Shown: in pieces, positions 34,748 to 42,542 of the stretch
Layout of the letters: each line of letters opens with the position of its first letter
Numbering within the stretch: position 1 is the first letter of the stretch
Source of the DNA: JASMHC01 sp042092935
GTDB taxonomy: Bacteria > Pseudomonadota > Alphaproteobacteria > Rhodobacterales > Rhodobacteraceae
Direction: 5' to 3'
Length of the DNA stretch: 43,118 nucleotides
Assembly (NCBI GenBank): GCA_042092935.1
Contig: JBELFK010000008.1
Coordinates: 1 to 43,118 of the forward strand
Program-made: the position numbers and the translations under genes
The notes under the pieces: generated by a model
What the model saw: the letters and a program-made list of their open reading frames with translations, nothing else
Database searches by the model: none
Told to the model about the DNA's origin: nothing

Positions 34748-34773
34748 AAAGGCGCCGCAATCGGCGCCTTTTC
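34748..34773. terminator. Bidirectional Rho-independent terminator
   Basis: AAAAGGCGCC (34748-34757) and GGCGCCTTTT (34764-34773) pair perfectly around GCAATC. The A- and T-tracts serve both the pyrophosphatase gene (plus) and the glutathione S-transferase gene (minus), which converge here. Confidence 0.92.
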
Positions 34774-35720
34774 CTATGCCAGCCCCAATTCCGCGTCCGT
34801 GGCAGAGTAGCCGTATTTGTCTTTCGGTGGCATCGGGCGGTCGCGCCAATCCGGCTCAAAAGCAAAACTCGACACTGAACGCCCGTCCAAAAGCGCCCCG
34901 TTTCCCGCGCCTTTGGCGTAGTCGTAGTAAACTTTGACGATTTCGTCGAAACTCGTTTGCTGCGCAGCCGGATGGCTCAGGCAGGCCTCTTTCCATTTTC
35001 GAACCCGCGCAAACTTCGGGTCGTCAGGCAACTCAAAGCCTTCGTAATAGTCGAGGAACCAAAAGCGCATGAACATAGGCGTGAACACGGCCTCGGCCAA
35101 ACCAAACTCGTCGAACAAATACGTGCCGTCGGGATTGTGCCACAGCAAAAAGTCGTTGAGGTCAGCGTAAACCGATAGCAACTTATCGCGCAGCGCCTCG
35201 GTTTTGTCTGGGTCTTGGTTCATCACCATAACGTACCCCGCCATGGTAAACGCCCCTTCCTTGGCGATCATCATATTCTCAACGGCGCGCCCATAGGCAT
35301 CGGGCTGCGCAACCCCGGTGCCAAGCGACTCGTCCAGATACCGCAAGATCACCAGACTTTCTTTCAAAACCCGCCCGTCGGGCATCTCTAAAAGCGGCAG
35401 CGCCGTTGTCCCGCGTGATTTGACCAACAGCGCTGGATCGCGTGGTTTGGTGATATCGACAACTGAAAAGGTCACTTCATCCGAAAGCCCCTTCAGGGCC
35501 AGAATAATCTCAACCCGTTGGCAAAACGGGCAAANNNNNNNNNNNNNNNNNNNNNNNNNNNNNNNNNNNNNNNNNNNNNNNNNNNNNNNNNNNNNNNNNN
35601 NNNNNNNNNNNNNNNNNNNNNNNNNNNNNNNNNNTCCGAAAGCCCCTTCAGGGCCAGAATAATCTCAACCCGTTGGCAAAACGGGCAAACCGGGATGTGG
35701 TAGATTGTTGGCTTTTGCAT
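34774..35720 (-). CDS. Glutathione S-transferase family protein, split only by a false assembly gap
   Basis: The first 28 residues (from ATG 35720: MQKPTIYHIPVCPFCQRVEI and on) and the main part, starting near 35534, are separated by 100 N. The same 55 bases appear on both sides (35480-35534 and 35635-35689). Removing one copy and the N run takes out 155 bases and leaves 792, which reads as one unbroken frame of 263 residues through ALKGLSDEVTFSVVDI. CPFC near residue 12 is a thioredoxin-fold active site, LPLLEMPDGRVLKES the glutathione-binding region, and a helical C-terminal domain follows. Omega/glutaredoxin-like GSTs have this cysteine-type site. Substrate unknown. Confidence 0.85.
35480..35534. 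repeat. 55-base copy A flanking gap 2
   Basis: Identical to 35635-35689, in the same orientation, directly before the 100 N. Such exact end overlap is expected when two contigs share one assembly k-mer. It is not a biological repeat. Confidence 0.95.
35535..35634. other. Assembly gap 2 (100 N, artefactual)
   Basis: The flanks overlap by 55 identical bases, so no sequence is missing. Joining them restores the glutathione S-transferase reading frame. Confidence 0.93.
35635..35689. repeat. 55-base copy B flanking gap 2
   Basis: Second copy of 35480-35534, directly after the N run; see copy A. Confidence 0.95.
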
Positions 35721-35836
35721 GAAACTCTCAGACCTTTTCAGGTTGCGCGGGATGTCACCGTTGCAACACGTATCATCTCAACTGGATAAGTTATCAGCAA
35801 AATGCAATAGCAGGGCAATCTTCAACCGAGGCCCGC

Positions 35837-36712
35837 ATGACCCAGATCATTCACTCTCTTTCCGACATTGCCCAGACCTACGATGCCCTGTTCGTCGATC
35901 TTTGGGGATGTGTGCACAATGGCATCCAAGCCCACCCCGAAGCCGTCGCGGCGATGCAAACCTACCGGAAATCGGGCGGAACGGTCGTTTTGCTGACCAA
36001 CTCGCCGAAGCCGCGAAAAGGGGTCGCGGAGCAACTGGTTCAGTTCGGCATCCCTGACGATGCGTGGGACACGATTGCAACTTCTGGTGACTCCGCGCGG
36101 GTCGCAATGTTTCGGGGCGCGGTGGGCCAGAAGGTGTTGTTTATGGGTGAATGGGAACGCGACGCCGGTTTTTTTGAACCGCTCGCCGTGGTCGAAAACG
36201 GGGTCGAGATTGCGCGTGTCCCCCTGGAACAAGCCGAAGGGATCGTCTGCTGTGGCCCCGACGATCCTTACGCCAGCCCAGACACCAATCGCGCTGCCTT
36301 CCTTTATGCCAAGCAAAAAGGGATGAAGCTGCTGTGCGCCAACCCTGACATCGTTGTGGACCGCGGCGCGGCCCGCGAATGGTGCGCAGGCGCGCTGGCC
36401 CAGCTTTATACCGAAATGGGCGGAGAGAGCCTCTATTTTGGTAAACCGCATCCGCCAATCTACGATCTGGCGCGACTTCGTCTTGCCGAACTTGGCAAAA
36501 CAATCGCCGACGATCGCATTCTGGCCATCGGCGACGGCATCATAACCGACATCGCCGGCGCAATGGGCGAGGACATCGATTCTCTGTTCATCACCGGTGG
36601 CTTGGCCGCCGAGGAAACCAAAACGTCGCACCAGCCTGACCCTGAAGCGCTGAAAGCCTTTCTGAACAAGGAAAATCAGCACCCGACCTATGCCATCGGA
36701 ATGCTGCGCTAG
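35837..36712 (+). CDS. HAD-IIA family hydrolase (TIGR01459 type)
   Basis: 291 residues. HAD motif I is DLWGCVHNG (21-29), motif II VLLTNSPKPR near 52, and the C-terminal motifs YFGKPHPPIYDLA (lysine of motif III) and AIGDGIITDIAGAMG (acidic motif IV). The IIA cap lies between motifs II and III. These are sugar-phosphate or nucleotide phosphatases related to NagD. The gene is divergent from the glutathione S-transferase gene. Substrate unknown. Confidence 0.9.
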   Translation: MTQIIHSLSDIAQTYDALFVDLWGCVHNGIQAHPEAVAAMQTYRKSGGTVVLLTNSPKPRKGVAEQLVQFGIPDDAWDTIATSGDSARVAMFRGAVGQKVLFMGEWERDAGFFEPLAVVENGVEIARVPLEQAEGIVCCGPDDPYASPDTNRAAFLYAKQKGMKLLCANPDIVVDRGAAREWCAGALAQLYTEMGGESLYFGKPHPPIYDLARLRLAELGKTIADDRILAIGDGIITDIAGAMGEDIDSLFITGGLAAEETKTSHQPDPEALKAFLNKENQHPTYAIGMLR

Positions 36713-36743
36713 CCAAAATTTCGCTTGATTTTCTGCAACTGCG

Positions 36744-36791
36744 AAGTAATTATATTTCAAAACCCAAGTGTGGGTGGTGATTTAATTACTT
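36744..36791 (+). repeat. Nested inverted repeat upstream of the MaoC gene
   Basis: AAGTAATTA (36744-36752) and TAATTACTT (36783-36791) are perfect 9-base inverted repeats. Between them ACCCA/TGGGT (36762-36775) forms a smaller hairpin with loop AGTG. The AT-rich element ends 11 bases before GGAGGG of the next gene. Confidence 0.6.
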
Positions 36792-36811
36792 TTAGCCTCG
36801 TGGAGGGCGGT

Positions 36812-37255
36812 ATGTTGGACAACTTGCCTCGTGGAACGATCTGCATCGAAGACATCGAAATGGGCATGACCCGTTACGTGCAGAAGGTCGTGACGGACCG
36901 CGACATCGAGATGTTCGCCGAAATTTCGACCGACCACAATCCGGTGCATCTCGACGACGAATATGCCCAAGACACGATCTTTGAGGGCCGCATTGCCCAT
37001 GGCATGTTAACGGCCGGATTGATCTCGGCCGTTATCGGTGAACAGCTTCCGGGGCACGGCACGATCTACATGGGGCAGAACCTCAAGTTTCTTGCCCCGG
37101 TTCGCCCCGGCGACACCGTGCGCGCCGAAGTCGAGGTGATTGACATCGAATACGCCAAACGCCGCGTGAAACTCGATTGCCGCTGCATGGTCGGCCATCG
37201 CAAGGTGCTTGTGGGCGAGGCCACGGTGCTTGCACCATCTGCCAAATTCGACTGA
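36812..37255 (+). CDS. MaoC-like (R)-specific enoyl-CoA hydratase
   Basis: 147 residues from ATG 36812 with GGAGGG at 36802-36807. It has a single hot-dog fold. The hydratase motif is DHNPVHLDDEYA (about 39-50), with the catalytic Asp and His, followed by GRIAHGMLTAGLIS and LKFLAPVRPGDTV. PhaJ-type enzymes hydrate enoyl-CoA to (R)-3-hydroxyacyl-CoA. The longer frame to 36725 runs through the inverted repeat and is not used. Confidence 0.9.
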   Translation: MLDNLPRGTICIEDIEMGMTRYVQKVVTDRDIEMFAEISTDHNPVHLDDEYAQDTIFEGRIAHGMLTAGLISAVIGEQLPGHGTIYMGQNLKFLAPVRPGDTVRAEVEVIDIEYAKRRVKLDCRCMVGHRKVLVGEATVLAPSAKFD

Positions 37256-37314
37256 TCCCAAGCATTTTTCTGTCGGACCTTGCACAGGCTCGTATGGGCG
37301 GTTAACCCTGCCCT

Positions 37315-38253
37315 ATGCGCATCATTCGGGACTATCAATTTGTCGATCCTGAAGACCGGGGGGCCTCGGTCGCTATTGGCAATTTTGACGGTGTTCATCG
37401 TGGCCATATCAGCGTTATCGACATGGCAAAGACGGCGGGTGACGCAGTGGACGCCCCGCTTGGCATTCTGACCTTTACTCCGCATCCCCGCGAATACTTT
37501 GCACCCAACGCCCCGTCATTCCGCCTGATGAGCCCGCAAGCCCGCGCAACGCGACTTGAAAAACTCGGCGTTGAGCGTTTGTACGAGCTGAATTTCAACA
37601 CGGCCCTGTCCAGCCTCAGCGCGCGCGAGTTTGCGCAGCATGTGGTCGCCGAGGGTCTCGGGTTGAAGCATATCGTTGTCGGTGCAGATTTCTGCTTTGG
37701 TAAAGGGCGCTCGGGCACGGCCAGCGATTTGGTTGCCTTTGGCAAAGAGTTCGGGTTTGGCGTCACCATCGCCGCGCTTTTGGAAAATCAGGGTGATCTC
37801 GTGAGTTCTACGAACATCCGAGATGCTTTGTCGAATGGTCGCCCACGCGACGCCGCTGCGATGCTCGGTCACTGGCATCGGATCGAGGGCGAAGTGATCG
37901 GCGGCGAACAGCGCGGGCGCGAGCTTGGCTTTCCAACGACAAACATGTCGGTTGACGGTCTCCACCAACCCAAACACGGCGTTTACGCGGTTTTAGTCGA
38001 TGTTCTCGACGGCCCGCATCAAGGCAGTTACCACGGAGCGGCCTCGCTCGGGGTTCGGCCCATGTTCGGCGAAAACCTCGCCAATCTTGAGACGTTTATC
38101 TTTGACTTTTCAGGCGATCTTTATGGCGCGACCCTGTCGATTGCCTTCGTTGAATATCTGCGCCCCGAGTTGAAGTTTGACGGGTTGGATGCCTTGATTG
38201 CCCAAATGACCGCGGATTGCGACAAGGCCCGCGACATCCTTGAGGCCCTATGA
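37315..38253 (+). CDS. ribF: Bifunctional riboflavin kinase / FAD synthetase
   Basis: 312 residues. The N-terminal nucleotidyltransferase domain shows AIGNFDGVHRGHISVI (21-36), TFTPHPREYF near 58 and VVGADFCFGKGRSG near 122. SSTNIRDAL lies near 163. The C-terminal riboflavin kinase domain has GRELGFPTTNM near 200 and GVYAVLVDV. It makes FMN and then FAD. It overlaps the next gene by ATGA. Confidence 0.96.
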   Translation: MRIIRDYQFVDPEDRGASVAIGNFDGVHRGHISVIDMAKTAGDAVDAPLGILTFTPHPREYFAPNAPSFRLMSPQARATRLEKLGVERLYELNFNTALSSLSAREFAQHVVAEGLGLKHIVVGADFCFGKGRSGTASDLVAFGKEFGFGVTIAALLENQGDLVSSTNIRDALSNGRPRDAAAMLGHWHRIEGEVIGGEQRGRELGFPTTNMSVDGLHQPKHGVYAVLVDVLDGPHQGSYHGAASLGVRPMFGENLANLETFIFDFSGDLYGATLSIAFVEYLRPELKFDGLDALIAQMTADCDKARDILEAL

Positions 38254-38720
38254 GCAATCCGATTGACCGCCAAGGCCTGCGCAATCGCTTTTGGGAAACC
38301 GTGCCTTTGGCGAAAATGACCGCAAAGGAATGGGAAGCCCTGTGCGACGGCTGCGGAAAATGCTGCCTGAACAAACTCGAAGACGACGAGACCGGACACG
38401 TCGAGCTGACCTGCATTTCCTGCCGTTTACTGGATGGCGATACCTGCCTGTGTTCGAGCTACGAAAACCGGCGCGACTATGTTCCCGAGTGCATCTCGCT
38501 GACCGCGAGTAACATCGATCAGCACGCCTATTGGATGCCCAAAACCTGCGCCTACCGGCTGCTCTGGCAGGGCAAACCCTTGGCCGACTGGCACCCGCTT
38601 GTCAGCGGCGACCCCGAAACCGTGCACAGCTCGGGGGTTTCGATGCGCGGCAAAACCGTCAATGAACTGACCGTCGATGACGACGATTGGGAAGACCACA
38701 TTATCGAGGAACCAACCTGA
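38250..38720 (+). CDS. YcgN-like cysteine cluster protein (UPF0260)
   Basis: 156 residues. CDGCGKCCLNKLED (32-45) and further cysteines in LTCISCRLLDGDTCLC and PECISL are the zinc/iron cysteine cluster of the UPF0260 family. Tryptophan-rich CAYRLLWQGKPLADWHPL follows. Function unknown. It overlaps ribF by four bases and its TGA overlaps the threonine aldolase ATG, so all three are translationally coupled. Confidence 0.88.
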   Translation: MSNPIDRQGLRNRFWETVPLAKMTAKEWEALCDGCGKCCLNKLEDDETGHVELTCISCRLLDGDTCLCSSYENRRDYVPECISLTASNIDQHAYWMPKTCAYRLLWQGKPLADWHPLVSGDPETVHSSGVSMRGKTVNELTVDDDDWEDHIIEEPT

Positions 38721-39610
38721 TGTTTTTCGCCTCTGACAACACCTCGCCCGTGCCGCCTCAAGTGATGGCGGCGTTGAACAAGGCCAACGCAGGCTATCGG
38801 AGGTCTTATGGCAACGACGACGAAATGCACGAAGTCCGCCAGTTGATCCGCGATGTGTTTGAGGCCCCAAACGCCGAAGTCTACTTGGTCGCAACGGGCA
38901 CGACCGCCAACGTCTTGTCACTGGCGACGCTCGTTGATCCTTGGCAGGCGATCTACTGTCATCGCTTCGCNNNNNNNNNNNNNNNNNNNNNNNNNNNNNN
39001 NNNNNNNNNNNNNNNNNNNNNNNNNNNNNNNNNNNNNNNNNNNNNNNNNNNNNNNNNNNNNNNNNNNNNNATTCGCACCCATCTTGACGGGTCACGCTTT
39101 GCCAATGCGCTTGTCAGCACGGGCGCAACCCCCGCCGAGATGAGCTGGAAGGCGGGCGTCGATGTGCTCAGCTTTGGCGGCACCAAGAACGGGCTTCTCG
39201 GGGCCGAGGCCGTGATCCTGTTTGATCCCGATCTGGCGTGGGAATTTGAACTGCGCCGCAAACGCGGCGGGCATTTGTTCTCAAAGCACAGGTATCTGTC
39301 CGCGCAGATGCTGGCCTATCTGCAAGACGATCTGTGGCTTGAGCTAGCGGCACGCTCGAACGCCTCGGCGGCCAAGCTGGCGACGAAGCTGCAAGCGCTG
39401 CCTGATGTGACGCTGACCCACCCCGTTGACGCCAACCTTGTCTTTGCAGCCATGCCACGCGCCCTGCACAAACGTGCCATCGCGGCTGGCGCCGTCTACA
39501 GCGCCATCGATCCCAAAGGCGACGAGGCCGAAATGTTGAACTGTCGATTGGTGTGCTCTTGGTCAACAACGGATGAAGACATCACGTCTTTCATGGACGC
39601 CCTGACATAG
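38720..39610 (+). CDS. Low-specificity L-threonine aldolase, interrupted by an assembly gap
   Basis: About 83 readable residues before the gap (MFFASDNTSPVPPQVMAAL, then VATGTTANVLSLATLV) and 179 after it. Lys in SFGGTKNGLLGAEAV is the pyridoxal phosphate lysine. HLDGSRFANALV, just after the gap, carries the aspartate that contacts the cofactor. The enzyme cleaves threonine to glycine and acetaldehyde. Family length is about 345 residues, so roughly 80 residues (about 240 bases) are missing at 38971-39070; the reading frame through the N run means nothing. The start at 38720 is after GAGGAACC. Confidence 0.85.
   Translation: MFFASDNTSPVPPQVMAALNKANAGYRRSYGNDDEMHEVRQLIRDVFEAPNAEVYLVATGTTANVLSLATLVDPWQAIYCHRFXXXXXXXXXXXXXXXXXXXXXXXXXXXXXXXXXXIRTHLDGSRFANALVSTGATPAEMSWKAGVDVLSFGGTKNGLLGAEAVILFDPDLAWEFELRRKRGGHLFSKHRYLSAQMLAYLQDDLWLELAARSNASAAKLATKLQALPDVTLTHPVDANLVFAAMPRALHKRAIAAGAVYSAIDPKGDEAEMLNCRLVCSWSTTDEDITSFMDALT
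38971..39070. other. Assembly gap 3 (100 N placeholder)
   Basis: Exactly 100 N inside the threonine aldolase gene. No overlap between the flanks is visible, so real sequence is missing. Confidence 0.97.
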
Positions 39611-39838
39611 GGCCAGCGCACTGTGCCGCTACGGTTCTTTAAGACCCGCGCACATAAAACCTTAACCGCGCACAAGATCATGGTTCCATCGACCCGAGGC
39701 TAGCGAAAGCAAGGATGTCAGAGGTCGGCCAGATCACCGAATAGATCGATAGGTGCTGCGGGCGAAAGCCAGCAGATTGGTAGGAAGATCGTCAACCGGC
39801 GGGCCCGCCACCTTGTTTCAAGTCGCTTTAAACAAACC

Positions 39839-39885
39839 CAGTTGCATCGCACCCTGCCTCAGATCGCCTGAGCGGGGCGCAACTG
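39839..39885 (-). terminator. Long imperfect hairpin after the HCCA isomerase gene
   Basis: CAGTTGC (39839-39845) pairs with GCAACTG (39879-39885), and CTCAG/CTGAG pair inside. On the minus strand it begins two bases after the isomerase stop and is followed by GGTTTGTTT, so it can act as a terminator. The rest of the spacer (39611-39838) shows no gene. Confidence 0.55.
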
Positions 39886-39886
39886 C

Positions 39887-40486
39887 TTACAGATCGCCGG
39901 ACAAGTAGGCGTCGATGTCGGCAATCCGATCCTGGCCCCAGAACCGTTCGGTTCCATCGACCACGTAGAACGGCGCGCCGAACACGCCATCTTTGACCGC
40001 GTCTTCCATGTTTGCCTCAAAGGTTTCCGCACCAGCAAGCAGACCCGAGGTCGCCAGCCCTGCATCAAAGCCGTTCTCGGTCAGGCAGGCCTTTATCACG
40101 TCGTCCTGCGCGATATCCTTGTCTTCGGCCCAACAGGCCCGCAAAAACGAGTGGCACAGACCCGCCAGATCGCCACCACCTGCGTTTTGCGCAGCGATCA
40201 CTGCATAGGATGACGGTGCCGAGTTTGTCGGGAAATGCGCAGGTTTCATGTTCATCGACATACCCAGCTTCTTGTTCTGACGCCGCATCTCTTGCAGGCG
40301 GATTTCCTGACGCGAGATATGGCGCTGTCCGGGGGGAAGGCCGCCGGTGCGACCAAACAATCCAACCAGGTCAATCGGCTTATAGGTGATGCTTGCGCCG
40401 TGCTTTTTGGCGACATCCTCCATCCGGGTGCCTGCCAGATATGAAAACGGTGAAAAGGTCGAAAAATAGTAGTCTATATGAGCCAT
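39887..40486 (-). CDS. 2-hydroxychromene-2-carboxylate isomerase-like, DsbA/kappa-GST family
   Basis: 199 residues from ATG 40486 with AGGAGG seven bases upstream. The start IDYYFSTFSPFSYLAG is the family motif, in which a serine takes the place of the thioredoxin cysteine and binds glutathione. The C-terminal GVFGAPFYVVDGTERFWGQDR is also typical. These enzymes isomerise a naphthalene-pathway intermediate or act as glutathione-dependent isomerases. No aromatic degradation genes lie nearby, so the real substrate is unknown. Confidence 0.87.
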   Translation of the reverse strand: MAHIDYYFSTFSPFSYLAGTRMEDVAKKHGASITYKPIDLVGLFGRTGGLPPGQRHISRQEIRLQEMRRQNKKLGMSMNMKPAHFPTNSAPSSYAVIAAQNAGGGDLAGLCHSFLRACWAEDKDIAQDDVIKACLTENGFDAGLATSGLLAGAETFEANMEDAVKDGVFGAPFYVVDGTERFWGQDRIADIDAYLSGDL

Positions 40487-40589
40487 TAAAGGCCTCCTGT
40501 GTCCACGCTGGGTTTGCGTGACACTAGCCACATGTTAAGGCAAGTCAACGTCACGAATCTGTTACAGATGTACCTCGGGGAACACGTTT

Positions 40590-41606
40590 ATGGCCACCAC
40601 CTCCGCACCGAAACTGATTTCGGGCAATTCCAATCTTCCACTCGCAAAATCCATCGCACGACGCATGTCCTTGCATCGTGGGTCCAATGTCGGCCTTGTT
40701 GACGCGCGGGTCGAACGCTTCAACGATCAAGAGATCTTTGTCGAGGTCTACGAAAACGTCCGTGGCGAGGATATGTTTGTGATCCAAAGCACGTCGAACC
40801 CCGCGAACGACAACCTGATGGAACTGCTGATTATGGCCGACGCGCTGCGGCGCTCGTCTGCGGCCCGTATCACGGCGGTGATCCCCTATTTCGGCTATGC
40901 CCGTCAGGACCGCCGCGCCAAGGCCCGCACACCGATCAGCGCCAAACTGGTCGCCAACATGCTGGTCAAGTCCGGGATCGAGCGTGTGTTGACGATGGAC
41001 CTCCACGCCGCTCAAATTCAGGGTTTCTTCGATATTCCGGTTGATAACCTCTATGCCTCGCCAGTTTTTGCCTTGGACGTGAAAGAACAATTCAAAGGCC
41101 AAATGGACGACATCATGGTGATCTCTCCAGACGTCGGCGGCGTGGCCCGCGCGCGCGAGTTGGCCAAGCGGATCAACGCACCGCTCAGCATTGTTGACAA
41201 ACGTCGCGAAAAAGCAGGCGAGATTGCCGAAATGACCGTGATCGGCAACGTCAGTGGTAAGAAATGTATCATCGTTGACGACATTTGCGACACGGCCGGA
41301 ACGCTCTGCAAGGCGGCAGAAGTCCTGATCGAGCATGGCGCAACCGAGGTTCATTCCTACATCACCCACGGCGTTCTTTCTGGCCCGGCGATTGAGCGGA
41401 TCACCAATTCGGTGATGAAATCGCTGGTCATCACGGATTCGATTGAACCCACCAAAGCAACCCTCGCCGCCCCGAATATCCGCATCGTGCCCACCGCACC
41501 AATGTTCGCCCAAGCGGCGCTGAACATCTGGAACGGCACATCGGTCTCGTCTCTGTTTGAAACCGAGACTCTTGAGCCGATCTATGAAGGCATGTTCAAA
41601 GGCTGA
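40590..41606 (+). CDS. prs: Ribose-phosphate pyrophosphokinase
   Basis: 338 residues. It makes PRPP from ribose 5-phosphate and ATP for nucleotides, histidine and NAD. ISGNSNLPLAKSIARRM opens the protein, DLHAAQIQGFFDIP lies near 140, and the PRPP-binding loop VDDICDTAGTLCKAA near 230. The family catalytic-loop KRREKAGEI is present. After the stop, 41623-41651 can fold as TTGGCC/GGCCAA with an inner CGATC/GATCG, but without a U-tract. Confidence 0.97.
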   Translation: MATTSAPKLISGNSNLPLAKSIARRMSLHRGSNVGLVDARVERFNDQEIFVEVYENVRGEDMFVIQSTSNPANDNLMELLIMADALRRSSAARITAVIPYFGYARQDRRAKARTPISAKLVANMLVKSGIERVLTMDLHAAQIQGFFDIPVDNLYASPVFALDVKEQFKGQMDDIMVISPDVGGVARARELAKRINAPLSIVDKRREKAGEIAEMTVIGNVSGKKCIIVDDICDTAGTLCKAAEVLIEHGATEVHSYITHGVLSGPAIERITNSVMKSLVITDSIEPTKATLAAPNIRIVPTAPMFAQAALNIWNGTSVSSLFETETLEPIYEGMFKG

Positions 41607-41674
41607 TATTTTGACTGCGCGGTTGGCCTTGTCGATCTTCGATCGGGCCAATCGCTACGCGCACAAGTAAGCGC

Positions 41675-42025
41675 CTAATCAATATCCCAATCGTCGTGAT
41701 TGCGCATGTCTCCGATGGCGAACCACGCCGCGCGGACCCTTGCGATACGGGTATCGCCCCATGTTCGAAAAACCAGATCGAACCCTTGATTGGTGACATC
41801 CTCGGCGACGATTTCGACGCGGGTATTGGTGCTTTGATCGAGATCGAGAAGGCTCAGGCTGACGTGCACCGCTGGGGGTGATCTGAATTTACCCGAAAAC
41901 TTGACCTCGCGCCGGATTTCCCGCTCGCCCGAGCCGGTCCACATAGGGCCGTCGTCGACATAATCAGCAAAAAGCTGAACGTCGCCTTGGTCTACACCCG
42001 TCTGTCCTGAATTCCAGCGTTTCAT
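41675..42025 (-). CDS. H-type lectin domain protein
   Basis: 116 residues. The C-terminal two thirds match the H-type lectin fold: FSGKFRSPPAVHVSLSLLDLD, NTRVEIVAEDVTNQGFDLVF and RTWGDTRIARVRAAWFAIG (quoted in pieces). The domain binds GalNAc-type sugars in animal and slime-mould proteins. There is no signal peptide or membrane segment, so how it would reach an external glycan is not clear. Convergent with prs, and next to atpC on the same strand. Confidence 0.82.
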   Translation of the reverse strand: MKRWNSGQTGVDQGDVQLFADYVDDGPMWTGSGEREIRREVKFSGKFRSPPAVHVSLSLLDLDQSTNTRVEIVAEDVTNQGFDLVFRTWGDTRIARVRAAWFAIGDMRNHDDWDID

Positions 42026-42081
42026 GGGAACCCGTTTAATCTGCCTTGCTCGTCAGAATTAAGGCGATGCGGCGAAAAAGA

Positions 42082-42110
42082 AAAGGCCCCGAGGAAACCT
42101 CAGGGCCTTT
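42082..42110 (-). terminator. Rho-independent terminator of the atp operon
   Basis: AAAGGCCC (42082-42089) pairs with GGGCCTTT (42103-42110), and GAGG with CCTC inside, around AAA. On the minus strand the stem is followed by TTTTCTTTTTC. It lies 22 bases beyond the atpC stop. Confidence 0.9.
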
Positions 42111-42132
42111 CTGAATTCATTTTTGGATGAAC

Positions 42133-42531
42133 TTACACGCCGAGAGCGGCGCGCAAGGCCTCCATGTCAGCCAGGGTCTTGGCCGCTGCGTCTTTGGTCT
42201 CGGCAGTGGCGTTTGCCGCTGCGTCCGACGCTGTCGCAACCAAAGCGTCCATATCGGCGGCGGAAACATCCGCCGTCGGGATGGCTTTTTCGGCCAGAAC
42301 CGATGTGCCCTCGGCTGAAATCTCAGCGAAGCCACCGGTGACAGCATAAGAGCTTGCACCGTCGGGTCCGTTGACTGTCAGGATGCCCGGGCGCAACGTC
42401 GTAATCGTCGGTGCGTGGTCAGGCATCGCTGTCATGTCGCCATCGGCGCCAGGGATCTGTACCGAAGCCGCCTGAAGCGAAGCAAGGCTCCGCTCGGGGC
42501 TGACCAGGTCAAATTGCATCGTATCAGCCAT
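42133..42531 (-). CDS. atpC: F1 ATP synthase epsilon subunit
   Basis: 132 residues. The N-terminal beta-sandwich is clear: MQFDLVSPERSLASLQAASV, then PGADGDMTAMPDHAPTITTLRPG. The C-terminal helical part is short and Ala-rich, as in other Rhodobacterales. It connects the catalytic head to the c-ring rotor. AGGAGGG lies before the ATG, 11 bases after atpD. Confidence 0.95.
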   Translation of the reverse strand: MADTMQFDLVSPERSLASLQAASVQIPGADGDMTAMPDHAPTITTLRPGILTVNGPDGASSYAVTGGFAEISAEGTSVLAEKAIPTADVSAADMDALVATASDAAANATAETKDAAAKTLADMEALRAALGV

Positions 42532-42542
42532 AACGGCCCTCC

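Noticed and set aside
35480..35689. A 55-base direct repeat as a mobile-element or recombination footprint
   Set aside because: It flanks exactly a 100-N run and its removal restores a reading frame, so it is an assembly overlap.
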